DNA of 64,000 nt from a virus, in IMG/VR virus record IMGVR_UViG_3300042385_001265, positions 1-64,000 of that record; one strand, given 5' to 3'. The notes under the pieces were generated by a model that had not been told where the DNA came from, made no database searches, and worked only from the letters and a program-made list of their open reading frames with translations. The position numbers were made by a program, and so were the translations under genes. Positions 30,183 to 38,768 of this stretch are shown piece after piece. The stretch's first letter is position 1; every line of letters begins with the position of its first letter.

Positions 30183-30717
30183 CAAATTCTATACAATGAG
30201 AACACCCGATGAGGTGGAAGGGCTCGAAGATATGATACGTTGGATTAATGAGATTAGACCTACATCGGAAATGAGGATGATTGAGATTGGTTCGTATATA
30301 GGGGAGAGTACAATGATATTCGCTAAACACTTTAAGGAAGTTGTTTCGGTTGACCCTTATATGGATAACTATGATGTTACGGATATGGCTTGTTCATTCG
30401 CACCTTTTGATGATGTCTATTCAGAGTTCTTAAGGAATACGTTGGACATACCTAATATTAAATCTATTAGAGATACATCAGAACGTTCTTTTTCTATACT
30501 AAAGGAACGGGAATGGGATTTAGTGTATATAGATGGATTACATACAGTGCAGGGTGTGATGTTTGATATTGATAACTATCGTACTATAATCTCTAAAGGA
30601 GGATTCGTATCTGGACATGATTATGGGTGGGGTAATGTAAGACACTCTATTGGAATCATATTTGATGATAAGGTAGATGGTGTATTTAAAGACCATAGCT
30701 GGATTAAAGGAGTATAG
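30175..30717 (+). CDS. class I SAM-dependent methyltransferase
   Basis: 180 aa. Motif I is RMIEIGSYIGEST at about 35-46 and the acidic end of strand 2 is VVSVDPY. DLVYIDGLHTVQGVMFDI and GGFVSGHDYG are typical of the Methyltransf_24 family. The substrate may be a sugar or small molecule; nothing points to DNA. It overlaps the micro-protein gene upstream by 8 bases. Confidence 0.8.
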   Translation: MSNKFYTMRTPDEVEGLEDMIRWINEIRPTSEMRMIEIGSYIGESTMIFAKHFKEVVSVDPYMDNYDVTDMACSFAPFDDVYSEFLRNTLDIPNIKSIRDTSERSFSILKEREWDLVYIDGLHTVQGVMFDIDNYRTIISKGGFVSGHDYGWGNVRHSIGIIFDDKVDGVFKDHSWIKGV

Positions 30718-30718
30718 T

Positions 30719-31177
30719 ATGGATTCAGATGAATTAAGGCAGATGAGTATTGATAATGCTAAATTAGCGTTAGACCAAGCCAAACGAATAAAAGAAATGG
30801 AAACAAAGGATGAATTGGATGAAATGCTCCTATCAATAGATAGAGATTGGGGTAAGTACCTAGCCGCTAGTGGGTCGGCTACATATAAATCCCTATTGGA
30901 TGAGATTGAGAAGTTGGCGATTGCCAATGAGATTGAATCAATGACCCCAAATGAAAACAGTATTATGAAATTAACCGAAGATAAACGAAAGGGAATCGAA
31001 ACCCTATTAGCTTGGATAGAACCACTAAGGGATTATCGTATAGGAAGTAGAGAGATTGGTGGTGATGTTATTATAGACCAATTAAAGAAAGTACTTCTAA
31101 TAGAGGGATACGATAAGGTAGATAAAGAATTATTAAATCATTTAAGAGTATTATATGGAAAACGAATTGAAGCATAG
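30719..31177 (+). CDS. helical hypothetical protein
   Basis: 152 aa from ATG 30719; a longer frame from 30677 overlaps the methyltransferase. Mostly charged helices. It overlaps the next gene by 23 bases. No family was recognised. Confidence 0.58.
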   Translation: MDSDELRQMSIDNAKLALDQAKRIKEMETKDELDEMLLSIDRDWGKYLAASGSATYKSLLDEIEKLAIANEIESMTPNENSIMKLTEDKRKGIETLLAWIEPLRDYRIGSREIGGDVIIDQLKKVLLIEGYDKVDKELLNHLRVLYGKRIEA

Positions 31178-31514
31178 ATTAGAGATGATATCGGATGACC
31201 TTAGAGTGATAAGGGAATTTATATGGAGTAAGGGATTAGCGGATGTGTTTAGGGAACCGAGTAGTACATCGGATGAGGTATGGACTAATCTAAACAACAT
31301 AGAGATTGCTTGTGATTTGAGTACGGATGAATCCCTAAGTTGGAAACTATATAGTTCGAACCCAACGGAGAGATTAGAGTATCTAAGGGGAGAGATTCGT
31401 AAGGAACGTATAAGTTTGGGTGAGTTGGTAGAACTACAATCGTTAGCTCAATGGATTGAACCAAATGATGTTGAATTGTTAGAAGCGGCCGGAGTTCCGG
31501 AATTTGAGGATTAA
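31155..31514 (+). CDS. helical hypothetical protein
   Basis: 119 aa, acidic and helical. One segment, LAQWIEPNDVELLEAAG, resembles LLAWIEPLRDY of the preceding gene, so the two may share a short motif or be distant relatives. Function unknown. Confidence 0.55.
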   Translation: MENELKHRLEMISDDLRVIREFIWSKGLADVFREPSSTSDEVWTNLNNIEIACDLSTDESLSWKLYSSNPTERLEYLRGEIRKERISLGELVELQSLAQWIEPNDVELLEAAGVPEFED

Positions 31515-31515
31515 G

Positions 31516-31740
31516 ATGAAGTACTCAATAAACGATAAGCAGAAGGAATACCTCCGTAAGGTATATAGGATACTCCATATTGAAGTAACCCATCCTATAC
31601 ATAAGGTAAATGATTTCACTGCTATTGGATATAAATTAGAGATGGAGTTTATCAATAGGGTATTGGGTGATTTGTTTTATACCTCTGAGGATAGAAGCAG
31701 ATTGAACGATTTGAGTAGGGTATATAAGGAGGTGGTTTGA
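31516..31740 (+). CDS. hypothetical protein
   Basis: 74 aa from ATG 31516; an upstream TTG at 31504 lies inside the previous gene. Basic, helical, with aromatic residues. It ends in TGA, one of the few TGA stops in the window. Confidence 0.55.
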   Translation: MKYSINDKQKEYLRKVYRILHIEVTHPIHKVNDFTAIGYKLEMEFINRVLGDLFYTSEDRSRLNDLSRVYKEVV

Positions 31741-31779
31741 TAGTTACTCCATTTCTCAGTATAGGGAATACTTATCTAT

Positions 31780-32091
31780 ATGATATATAAATTCTACCCT
31801 ATGGATGAGCTGGATATTAAACAGCTAAGGTGGATACGGGTACAATCGTTGGGATGGGTGTTAGAATCGTTTCGTAAGGGAACTATCAAACCATCAACCA
31901 TTGTAGAACTTATACCTTATTCATCTTTGGAATCTCTACTCTCTGAATTAACTCAGGATGAGGAGTATGAAGATTGCCAGGTTGTATTTAATATAATGAA
32001 CGAAATATATAAAGAAAATGAAAAACGAAATGAACACAATGAGTATAGCCCCTTCACCCAAACCGATAGGGGAATGGAAGATTGGGGATAA
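31780..32091 (+). CDS. hypothetical protein
   Basis: 103 aa, helical, ending in an acidic, polar tail. It overlaps the next gene by 74 bases in another frame; one of the two starts may be further downstream. No family was recognised. Confidence 0.5.
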   Translation: MIYKFYPMDELDIKQLRWIRVQSLGWVLESFRKGTIKPSTIVELIPYSSLESLLSELTQDEEYEDCQVVFNIMNEIYKENEKRNEHNEYSPFTQTDRGMEDWG

Positions 32092-32272
32092 GGATTACTT
32101 TATCTCTTTTGCTCTCACTACTAAGCCCAATTGGTTCCGTAGAACAATGGCTAACCTATTCTTTGGGTTAAAGTGGAGTGATTACAAAACCGGAGCGGAG
32201 GAACCTCAACCTACTAAGGGAGTAAAGGTTGCCAAAACAATCGAAACCCAACCCAATAGACGGGTTCGATAA
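32018..32272 (+). CDS. hypothetical basic protein
   Basis: 84 aa. The segment KPNWFRRTMANLFFGLKWSDYK is basic and aromatic. A second ATG at 32030 and others would reduce the long overlap with the previous gene. No family was recognised. Confidence 0.48.
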   Translation: MKNEMNTMSIAPSPKPIGEWKIGDKDYFISFALTTKPNWFRRTMANLFFGLKWSDYKTGAEEPQPTKGVKVAKTIETQPNRRVR

Positions 32273-32438
32273 TAGAGCGGCTAGATGACAACCCAATAGC
32301 TCGGTAGACACCCAAGTGGCTAACTATCAATAGAAATCAAACAAACTCTTTTTACGACACCTTATAAAAATTTTTAAATAGACGGGGATTCGGTGGGGTT
32401 CTAAGGGGAATAGGGGATTAAAAATAATTCACTAATAG
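32273..32438. other. intergenic region before early promoter
   Basis: About 165 bases. Holds two short CAACCCAATAG-like words but no recognisable gene or terminator with a strong stem. Confidence 0.35.
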
Positions 32439-32470
32439 CTTGTTTATATGGATTAAATTTCGTATATTTG
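32439..32470 (+). promoter_or_regulatory. early promoter (CTTG / TATATTTG)
   Basis: CTTG at 32439-32442, a 20-nt spacer, then TATATTTG at 32463-32470, followed by the leader motif TTTAAACCCTTAAGATATG. Confidence 0.85.
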
Positions 32471-32497
32471 AGTATATAAAATTTAAACCCTTAAGAT

Positions 32498-32881
32498 ATG
32501 AATAAACCTGTTAAAAAGTACTCTATTGTCAAAGTAAGAGAATTACGTGCAAATCGAAAGTTATTAAAAACAAATGGTTCATCTCCATCATTTACTACTG
32601 ATGCTGAATACCAATCCTTTTTAGGAGAACTCAAAGGAGCCGGTCACCTCCGAATCAATGGAACTAATAAAATGAATGTTACGTTGGGTTTGGATAATTG
32701 GAATGGTAAACCTTCTAAGACGTATGACCTCCAATATGAAATTGGAATAGAGAATGGTGATAAACCTCACTTCTCCGGTTATATCCAATCTGCATCAAAT
32801 GTAGATTCAAACCCATATAAGGTAAACGCATGGTTAAATGAGGGTGGTAGTATCCGAATAGAAATTGTAGAAAAGAAATAA
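32498..32881 (+). CDS. hypothetical early protein
   Basis: 127 aa, basic N terminus then beta-rich (HLRINGTNKMNVTLGLDNW). First gene of an early unit with secreted and zinc-binding small proteins. No family was recognised. Confidence 0.6.
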   Translation: MNKPVKKYSIVKVRELRANRKLLKTNGSSPSFTTDAEYQSFLGELKGAGHLRINGTNKMNVTLGLDNWNGKPSKTYDLQYEIGIENGDKPHFSGYIQSASNVDSNPYKVNAWLNEGGSIRIEIVEKK

Positions 32882-32882
32882 T

Positions 32883-33116
32883 ATGAAAAAATTATTAGTT
32901 ATATTAATACTAATCTCTATATATGGATTTACACCTGCTGCCGAAAAGTGTTCTGGTGTTGTAACTGTTACTCTTTCTTATTCTTGGACTGATACTGCTT
33001 ATCTATATGTTAAGTTAGATAAAACAGGTGAGGAGAAGAAAGTACGATTTATAGGTAAGACATTACCTAAATTAAATGAAAAAATAACGTTTGATTGTAA
33101 ACAAATAATGAATTAA
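32883..33116 (+). CDS. small exported protein
   Basis: 77 aa with a signal peptide: KK, a hydrophobic core LLVILILISIYGF and a likely cleavage after TPA-A near residue 20. The mature part is beta-rich with two cysteines (C23 and C73) that could form a disulfide. It would act in the periplasm. No family was recognised. Confidence 0.65.
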   Translation: MKKLLVILILISIYGFTPAAEKCSGVVTVTLSYSWTDTAYLYVKLDKTGEEKKVRFIGKTLPKLNEKITFDCKQIMN

Positions 33117-33119
33117 GTT

Positions 33120-33392
33120 ATGAATAAGATAGTGGAGATATTCAAAGCTTGGGGTATAATGTTTAATCCTAATGATATCCAATCTGAATTAGCTGCTAAA
33201 CGAATAGAGATATGTGATAGTTGTGATTCTAAATTAACCCAACCATATATACATTGTGTAGAATGTGGATGTTTTCTAACCGCAAAAGTTTATTCACCGG
33301 AGATGGATGCCTGTCCTTTGGGAAAATGGGTAGATGTTGAAATGGAATGGGAACGTAAAAAAAATAATAAAAGATATAATCAATTAAAGTAA
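33120..33392 (+). CDS. small zinc-binding protein
   Basis: 90 aa. CDSC at about 33-36 and CVECGC at about 48-53, followed by C near 66, form a zinc-finger-like set of cysteines, and EICDSC...CVECGCFL-x-AKVYSP...CPLGKW is a pattern I recall from small phage zinc proteins. Possible adaptor or nucleic-acid binder. Confidence 0.68.
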   Translation: MNKIVEIFKAWGIMFNPNDIQSELAAKRIEICDSCDSKLTQPYIHCVECGCFLTAKVYSPEMDACPLGKWVDVEMEWERKKNNKRYNQLK

Positions 33393-33396
33393 AGTT

Positions 33397-34038
33397 ATGA
33401 GTAAGGTAAATAAAAATAGTAAATTCTATATTGAACCGACAAAGCCAACATTCAAAGAGATGTTGCGGAATTTAAAATATACCATACTATTTTGGAAAGG
33501 TAGAAAGAAAGGAATGATTCATACTAGAGATTTAAAATGGGATGATATCCGTGCTATATTCTTTCCAAAGGATTTCTATGAGAAGTACCACTACTTAGGT
33601 TCGGTTCCATATGAGGGAACTGGTTATTTGTTTAAAGCCATATATCCATTGGTTCTTGCTATGGATTATGAGGCTAAACCTAAATGGTGTCCTAGATGGT
33701 TTCTACGATTCTTACACTTATTTGGTTCCGATAATTCAATTGTGAGAGTTCGTAATAGATTTTTACATGATTTGAGTAGGAAATTAACTAAAGGATTGTT
33801 AATATGGGATTATAAAACCAAATGGTGTGATTATGATTTACGAATCAGTATATCTGCTCCATCTCATTTAAATGAATTGTCACGTGGTATCGAAGAACGA
33901 TTCTTCAAAACCGGCAAATGTAATGAGTTGGTGGAAGAGATAAAGAAATTAGACCCGAATGCTTCAATTGTATGGGGTAGTGTTAGCCGATTGCAGAAAC
34001 AATTGGAAGAATTAGAAGAGTTAAACGATAATAATTAA
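33397..34038 (+). CDS. hypothetical protein
   Basis: 213 aa, basic and aromatic-rich. Segments WCPRWFLRFLHLFGSDNSIVRVRNR and CDYDLRISISAP look like a globular domain with conserved tryptophans. A C-terminal coiled coil (RLQKQLEELEELNDNN) ends the chain. A terminator follows. No family was recognised. Confidence 0.6.
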   Translation: MSKVNKNSKFYIEPTKPTFKEMLRNLKYTILFWKGRKKGMIHTRDLKWDDIRAIFFPKDFYEKYHYLGSVPYEGTGYLFKAIYPLVLAMDYEAKPKWCPRWFLRFLHLFGSDNSIVRVRNRFLHDLSRKLTKGLLIWDYKTKWCDYDLRISISAPSHLNELSRGIEERFFKTGKCNELVEEIKKLDPNASIVWGSVSRLQKQLEELEELNDNN

Positions 34039-34047
34039 CATTAAAAG

Positions 34048-34080
34048 AAAAATCCACCCTTAATAGAGTGGATTTTTTTT
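34048..34080 (+). terminator. Rho-independent terminator at convergent genes
   Basis: AAATCCAC pairs with GTGGATTT around a 10-nt loop, followed by T. The opposite side carries an A-rich tract, so it may also serve the minus-strand gene that ends at 34108. Confidence 0.85.
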
Positions 34081-34107
34081 GAATACCTTGTGATTAGTTA
34101 TAACTAA

Positions 34108-34935
34108 TTAATATTGTGTTCCACAATGTGGACAAAATTTGTGAGAATCTTTCTTTCGTTTAGCTCCACACCCACCGCAATACAATATATTTAATTCATT
34201 TGTACTAAGATGTTTCGTTGAGAATGGTAATAATCTCCATGCTACGTTATGAAATGATACAGATAGAAAATTTCTATCAGATGTTTCAAACTCTTGTGAT
34301 GATTTTCCACCCTTTTCCGTAATTCCTGTTTCTGAAAGTGATTTATCTTCTACAATACCACTAACGTGCGATAGGAATCCATCGGTTAATCTCCTAGAAC
34401 TAACACCTGATGTATAACTTGCGTTAATATTTGAGTAAGTTGCCGTATTAGTTGATGTGGTTGTGGTTAATGTTCCACCGGTTGTAGTTGTTCCATTCCA
34501 CATTCCTAATGGAGTTCCGGTTGAATTGAATGTATATGTGGTACCATTACCATATAATATTCCATTATTGAATGGTTGCGTTTTAATTTCATTATAGAAC
34601 TCTACTTCTACATATCCATTATTAGCCGTAGCACCAACTTCAATTGCTTCTTTATCAACTTCGTATGTTCTGAATACAAATTTATTATTCGTATCCAAGA
34701 AGCGTTGTAAAAACGTTCTCTCACCGGGTCTTAATACAATACCTCCACCCGATATATAATCGGAATCGATTTTGATTTTTGCAAGAATGTGATTTTGGGT
34801 TGGGTTGAATAATTCGATTTGGTATTCATCTCCATCTTTGAGATATACTTCACCTTCGAATTGTTTTAATCTTTGTTTGTCTTTCGTAACAAACGCTTGA
34901 GGGTTGGACTTGTTCGTCCATACTGATTGTTTCAT
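34108..34935 (-). CDS. beta-rich protein with C-terminal zinc ribbon
   Basis: 275 aa. Residues 1-120 are beta-rich (a domain with YQIELFNPTQNHILAKIKID and GGGIVLRPGERTFL). A Thr/Gly-rich low-complexity linker lies at about 130-165. The end carries CGGCGAKRKKDSHKFCPHCG, a four-cysteine zinc ribbon. The layout recalls a virion-surface or capsid-decoration protein, but this is a guess. It is one of the three minus-strand genes of the window. Confidence 0.62.
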   Translation of the reverse strand: MKQSVWTNKSNPQAFVTKDKQRLKQFEGEVYLKDGDEYQIELFNPTQNHILAKIKIDSDYISGGGIVLRPGERTFLQRFLDTNNKFVFRTYEVDKEAIEVGATANNGYVEVEFYNEIKTQPFNNGILYGNGTTYTFNSTGTPLGMWNGTTTTGGTLTTTTSTNTATYSNINASYTSGVSSRRLTDGFLSHVSGIVEDKSLSETGITEKGGKSSQEFETSDRNFLSVSFHNVAWRLLPFSTKHLSTNELNILYCGGCGAKRKKDSHKFCPHCGTQY

Positions 34936-35064
34936 ATTTCCTTATTTTTTTATTTGTATTTAAAACTTCAATCGTTGGTATTTCTCCAACTCAAATGCCT
35001 CAAAGGACACTGAAGGTTTAACCACAAGGTTTCTATAATATATATACTGATTTTAAAAAAAGCA

Positions 35065-35074
35065 AATATTTATG
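35065..35074 (+). promoter_or_regulatory. possible late promoter box (AATATTTATG)
   Basis: A variant of the GATATTTATA box. It overlaps the first start codon of the next gene, so translation may begin at a later ATG (35078 or 35099), or the transcript may be leaderless. Confidence 0.4.
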
Positions 35075-35614
35075 TATATGATACGATTAAAATCTATAAT
35101 GAATGAAGATTTATTTGGTTCATCTTTGAAGATGAAACCACATGAAGCGCTGCTGGTAAAATCGGTAGTTTCATTTATGATGGATAAGTATGGATTTAAT
35201 GCTAAGATTATAGTAAAGAAAAAGGAGAAGGCGGGAATGATTGGTGATATATCATTAAATTCAAACTCAGTAAATAGTGGTAAATTTTATTTACATTTTA
35301 ATCCAAATCAATCATATAAGAGAGTTATACAATCAATGATACATGAACTAACGCATGTTAAGCAGGTTGTTAAAAAAGAACTCTTACCAAATAAAGAATA
35401 TAGTGCTATCCTATGGAAGGGTAAGGAGTATATCAATGTAAAGGATTATGGTAAGTTAATGAAATCTGATATTGCATCATATGTTAAATTACCTTGGGAA
35501 ATGGAAGCGGATACTAATATGAAAAACCTATATTCTACCTTTATTAATTCCAAATATTGGAAGGATTTAAAAGGTAAAGATGCTACATTGGATTATATAA
35601 TTGATAATATTTAA
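35072..35614 (+). CDS. zinc metallopeptidase-like protein
   Basis: 180 aa. IHELTHVKQ at about 90-98 holds HExxH, and WEMEADTN at about 141-148 offers the third ligand glutamate. This is the gluzincin-type pattern also seen in SprT-like and phage-specific metallopeptidases. Its late-type box suggests expression with virion genes, so a prohead or virion-processing role is possible. The start is uncertain: ATGs at 35072, 35078 and 35099 are in frame. Confidence 0.72.
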   Translation: MYMIRLKSIMNEDLFGSSLKMKPHEALLVKSVVSFMMDKYGFNAKIIVKKKEKAGMIGDISLNSNSVNSGKFYLHFNPNQSYKRVIQSMIHELTHVKQVVKKELLPNKEYSAILWKGKEYINVKDYGKLMKSDIASYVKLPWEMEADTNMKNLYSTFINSKYWKDLKGKDATLDYIIDNI

Positions 35615-36315
35615 AGAGATTTACATAACACAAACTCACCTTTATCATATATGATATAGGAATTATTTTCAATCCAATCACCACAATTTAAATAATGAAT
35701 ATCCATCCCTTTGATGGATATTTTTTTGTCATCTGGTTTATGAATATGCCCGCAAATAACTCCTTTTAAATTTCTATGATGTGATTGATATGCAAGTTGA
35801 TTTTCAAAATCGGTAATAAATTTAACTGCCTGTTTAACACCATCCTTTAACATTTTGGAAAATGATTTCTTATAACCCAATCGTTTCTTTAAGAATCTAT
35901 CTATGGTAATTGCAACTTCATATCCCCAACTACCTAATATACCCAACCATTTAAGTTGTACAACCCCATCATATAAATCACCATGTGTTATTAGATATCC
36001 GTTCCACTCAACCTCATCTATAATTTTTATATTACCCAATTCAGTTGATGAATATGAACGTAGGAATTCATCGTGATTACCCGTAATATAAATTACTTCA
36101 GTTCCATTCTTAGAATAAGAAAGAATTTTTCTTATTATATTTGTAAAGTCTTGAGTCCAATAGTTTCGTTTTTTTAATAACCAACCATCAATGATATCAC
36201 CAACTAAAAATAATTTAGCTGGTTTATATTTTTTAAGAACTTCTAATAATTTATCAGCGTTACATCCCTTAGAACCTAAGTGGACATCTGATATAAACAT
36301 TGCTTCTACTTTCAT
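35611..36315 (-). CDS. LpxH-like metallophosphoesterase
   Basis: 234 aa from ATG 36315, whose A is shared with the upstream stop (TAATG); a TTG start three codons earlier is rejected. Motifs: D-V-H in FISDVHLGSKG, GD in LVGDIIDGW, GNHDE, HGD and GHIH. This is the pattern of LpxH-type UDP-2,3-diacylglucosamine pyrophosphatases and of a related Bacteroidota family. It could act on lipid A precursors or another nucleotide-lipid substrate. Forms an operon with the glycosyltransferase before it. Confidence 0.82.
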   Translation of the reverse strand: MKVEAMFISDVHLGSKGCNADKLLEVLKKYKPAKLFLVGDIIDGWLLKKRNYWTQDFTNIIRKILSYSKNGTEVIYITGNHDEFLRSYSSTELGNIKIIDEVEWNGYLITHGDLYDGVVQLKWLGILGSWGYEVAITIDRFLKKRLGYKKSFSKMLKDGVKQAVKFITDFENQLAYQSHHRNLKGVICGHIHKPDDKKISIKGMDIHYLNCGDWIENNSYIIYDKGEFVLCKSL

Positions 36316-37022
36316 TATTTCCAATAACCTACATCATTAATAAACCACTCCCTATTGTTTTTGTTGATGTAGTTCTTAACCAAAAACCAAAAGAATACAA
36401 AATAACCCATTTTTTTAAATCTTCTATCATCCTGACCGATATATCCATTTACAATTTTAAATCGATTCCTGGCTATCCTCTTGCTCAATAGATAGTCCTC
36501 TGAGTGGGTTACCTCCTCATCGAATCCTCTCATAGCTAGAAATCTAACTCTACTAATCATAAAGAATTGACCCGTACAAAATGTTTCGAATAATAAATAC
36601 TTTTGAACAAATACAAATAATTTAAATGCTAATTTTGATAGTAAGGTTGAGGATGTACTTTTTACTTTTCCAGTAGCTAAATAATATCCATCATCTTTAA
36701 TGGATGTTAAAGCTTTATATATAATATCATTACTTAATAATTCAGTATCAGCATCTAAGAATAAAATAAAAGGAGTTTCTGCTTGTCTAGCTCCTTTATT
36801 TCTAGCAACCGAAACCGAACCACCTTCAATAATTTTTATATTTAATCCATATAATATTTTAGATGCTTCTATTACTGATATTGTATTATCAGTTGAATTA
36901 GCATCTGCTATTATAATTTTGATATTCCCAATACCAATTTGTTTAGATATTGAACGAAGAGTCCTTCCTATATATAATTCCTCATTTTTACAAGGAATTA
37001 TGATTGTTAATAATTTATTCAT
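36315..37022 (-). CDS. glycosyltransferase family 2
   Basis: 235 aa. LTIIIPCKNEELYIGRTLRSI at 5-25 is the GT2 start. IIADANSTDNT and LFLDADTEL (the D-x-D metal site at about 91-93) follow, then FDEEVTHSEDYLLSKRI with the catalytic-type acidic pair ED. A possible membrane segment lies near 192-205 (FVFFWFLVKNYI). It would add a sugar to a lipid or polysaccharide. First gene of the minus-strand operon with its own promoter at 37113-37144. Confidence 0.85.
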   Translation of the reverse strand: MNKLLTIIIPCKNEELYIGRTLRSISKQIGIGNIKIIIADANSTDNTISVIEASKILYGLNIKIIEGGSVSVARNKGARQAETPFILFLDADTELLSNDIIYKALTSIKDDGYYLATGKVKSTSSTLLSKLAFKLFVFVQKYLLFETFCTGQFFMISRVRFLAMRGFDEEVTHSEDYLLSKRIARNRFKIVNGYIGQDDRRFKKMGYFVFFWFLVKNYINKNNREWFINDVGYWK

Positions 37023-37112
37023 AATAAAAATTAATAGGGTAAGACCCGTTCCCTTTAAATATAATCGTATTTAATAATTAACTTATTTTAATAGAGTGAT
37101 TAATTTAATATA

Positions 37113-37144
37113 CAAAGATACAACAATTTATTAATATAACCAAA
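37113..37144 (-). promoter_or_regulatory. early promoter on the minus strand
   Basis: Read on the minus strand: TTTG (37144-37141), a 20-nt spacer, TATCTTTG (37120-37113). It drives the glycosyltransferase/LpxH-like pair and diverges from the promoter at 37178. Confidence 0.82.
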
Positions 37145-37177
37145 CGTTTTTGACAAAAAAATAAATTTTGTTAAAAA

Positions 37178-37209
37178 TTTGGAAATGTGGATTTTTTTTC
37201 GTATATTTG
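37178..37209 (+). promoter_or_regulatory. early promoter (TTTG / TATATTTG)
   Basis: TTTG at 37178-37181, a 20-nt spacer, then TATATTTG at 37202-37209. An inverted repeat TTACACTA/TAGTGTAA lies directly after it (37214-37233) and could be an operator. Confidence 0.85.
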
Positions 37210-37254
37210 TATTTACACTATGTAATAGTGTAAAATTAATATTATTTATTTTAA

Positions 37255-38631
37255 ATGCAGTTAAGACCGAATCAGATAGAACCTGTGAGAAGGGGTGTGG
37301 AATACTTTTCTGAAAAGAAACCCGTACCTTCGATTATCGTTGCCCCAACGGCATTTGGTAAATCGATTGTTATCGCATCTATCGCAAAGGAAGTTGGTGA
37401 GAGATTATTAGTAATACAACCATCAAAAGAATTATTGGAGCAAAACTATAATAAGTTTATTGCATTGGGAGGAGAAGCATCAATCTATTCAGCCGCTATG
37501 GGTGAAAAGGAAATTGGTAATGTAACCTATGCTACTATTGGTTCCATTGTAAAGGTTGCTGGTAAGTTCAAAGAAATGGGTATTACAAAGGTTATAATCG
37601 ATGAGTGTGATAGATTCCCCAGAGAACCAAATGGAATGCTTAGGCGCTTCCTAAATGGTGCTGGTATCGTTCATACATTAGGATTAACTGCTACACCACT
37701 TAAACTTCAAACAAACTTAGGTGAGGATTTTAAACCATTTTCAAAATTGGTAATGTTAACTAATCGTTCTAAGAAAGGTAACTTCTTTAAAAAGATTATC
37801 TATGTTGCCCAAATTCAAGAAATGGTTGAGTTGGGATTTTGGAGTAGATTAGAATATCAATCATATGATTTTAATACCGGTGATTTAGTTTATAATACAA
37901 CTGGTGCTGAATATTCGGATGTTTCTATTAAAAGAGCATACAAGTCACAAAATATTGGTGATAAAATTGTTAAAAAAGTTGAACAACTTTACGGACGTAA
38001 ATCAATCCTTATAGCTGTTCCATCAATAGATGAGGCAAAGGAATTAACAACCCGTATACCAAGTTGTAGGGCAGTATATTCTGATATGCCAAGCGCTGAA
38101 AGAAATGAAATCATCAATGATTTTAAGGCAGGTAGATTACGATGTATTACTCAAGTAAACATTCTTTCAGTAGGATTCGATTACCCTGAGTTAGATTGTA
38201 TTATAACCGGCAGACCTACCGCATCATTAAGTTGGTGGTATCAGTTTGTTGGTAGGGTGACTCGTATTCACCCAAATAAATCTGAAGGATTGGTTGTTGA
38301 TTTTGTTGGGGCAGTTCCTAAATTTGGAAAGGTTGAAGATATCTACTTTAAAGAAGAGGAAAATAATTGGGTTATGTATGGTGAAGGTAAGAAACAACTA
38401 ACAGGCATTCCATTAAGTGAAATCGGATTACATATAGAGGGTGAAGCTACCCCACAAGAGAAAGCGGCAGGTGGTGACAAAGTATTTATGCCATTTGGTA
38501 AATTTGCTGGAAAGGAAGTTAGAGAAATTCCTATATCATATAGAGAGTGGATGTTAACTAATTTTAACTGGACACCATTTAATCAAAAAGTTAAAGATGA
38601 GATTTTAAGATTAAAATCGATTGGAATTTAA
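37255..38631 (+). CDS. superfamily 2 helicase (UvsW/RadD-like)
   Basis: 458 aa. Motif I APTAFGKS near 30-37, II DECD near 122, III LTATP near 143, and motif VI QFVGRVTR near 329-336 define an SF2 DEAD/DEAH-like helicase. The C terminus (about 412-458: MPFGKFAGKEVREIP and MLTNFNW) is a DUF3820-type domain that is also attached to exonuclease-like proteins. T4 UvsW unwinds branched DNA and removes R-loops at origins; a comparable role is inferred. Confidence 0.87.
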   Translation: MQLRPNQIEPVRRGVEYFSEKKPVPSIIVAPTAFGKSIVIASIAKEVGERLLVIQPSKELLEQNYNKFIALGGEASIYSAAMGEKEIGNVTYATIGSIVKVAGKFKEMGITKVIIDECDRFPREPNGMLRRFLNGAGIVHTLGLTATPLKLQTNLGEDFKPFSKLVMLTNRSKKGNFFKKIIYVAQIQEMVELGFWSRLEYQSYDFNTGDLVYNTTGAEYSDVSIKRAYKSQNIGDKIVKKVEQLYGRKSILIAVPSIDEAKELTTRIPSCRAVYSDMPSAERNEIINDFKAGRLRCITQVNILSVGFDYPELDCIITGRPTASLSWWYQFVGRVTRIHPNKSEGLVVDFVGAVPKFGKVEDIYFKEEENNWVMYGEGKKQLTGIPLSEIGLHIEGEATPQEKAAGGDKVFMPFGKFAGKEVREIPISYREWMLTNFNWTPFNQKVKDEILRLKSIGI

Positions 38632-38666
38632 CTAAAGTAAATTCATAAAAACTTATTAGACACAAT

Positions 38667-38696
38667 TACCATTATAAATTATAGTGGTATTTTTCT
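38667..38696 (+). terminator. Rho-independent terminator after helicase
   Basis: TACCATTATA pairs with TATAGTGGTA (one T-G pair) around AAT, followed by TTTTTC. Confidence 0.82.
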
Positions 38697-38735
38697 ATGT
38701 CAACCTGTCTGAAATATATAAAAATGATAATATAA

Positions 38736-38745
38736 GATATTTATA
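38736..38745 (+). promoter_or_regulatory. late promoter box (GATATTTATA)
   Basis: A perfect copy of the late box, 24 bases before the gene at 38769 and directly after the helicase terminator. No TTTG box at -33. Confidence 0.62.
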
Positions 38746-38768
38746 TTCAAAATTAATTCATCAATATA

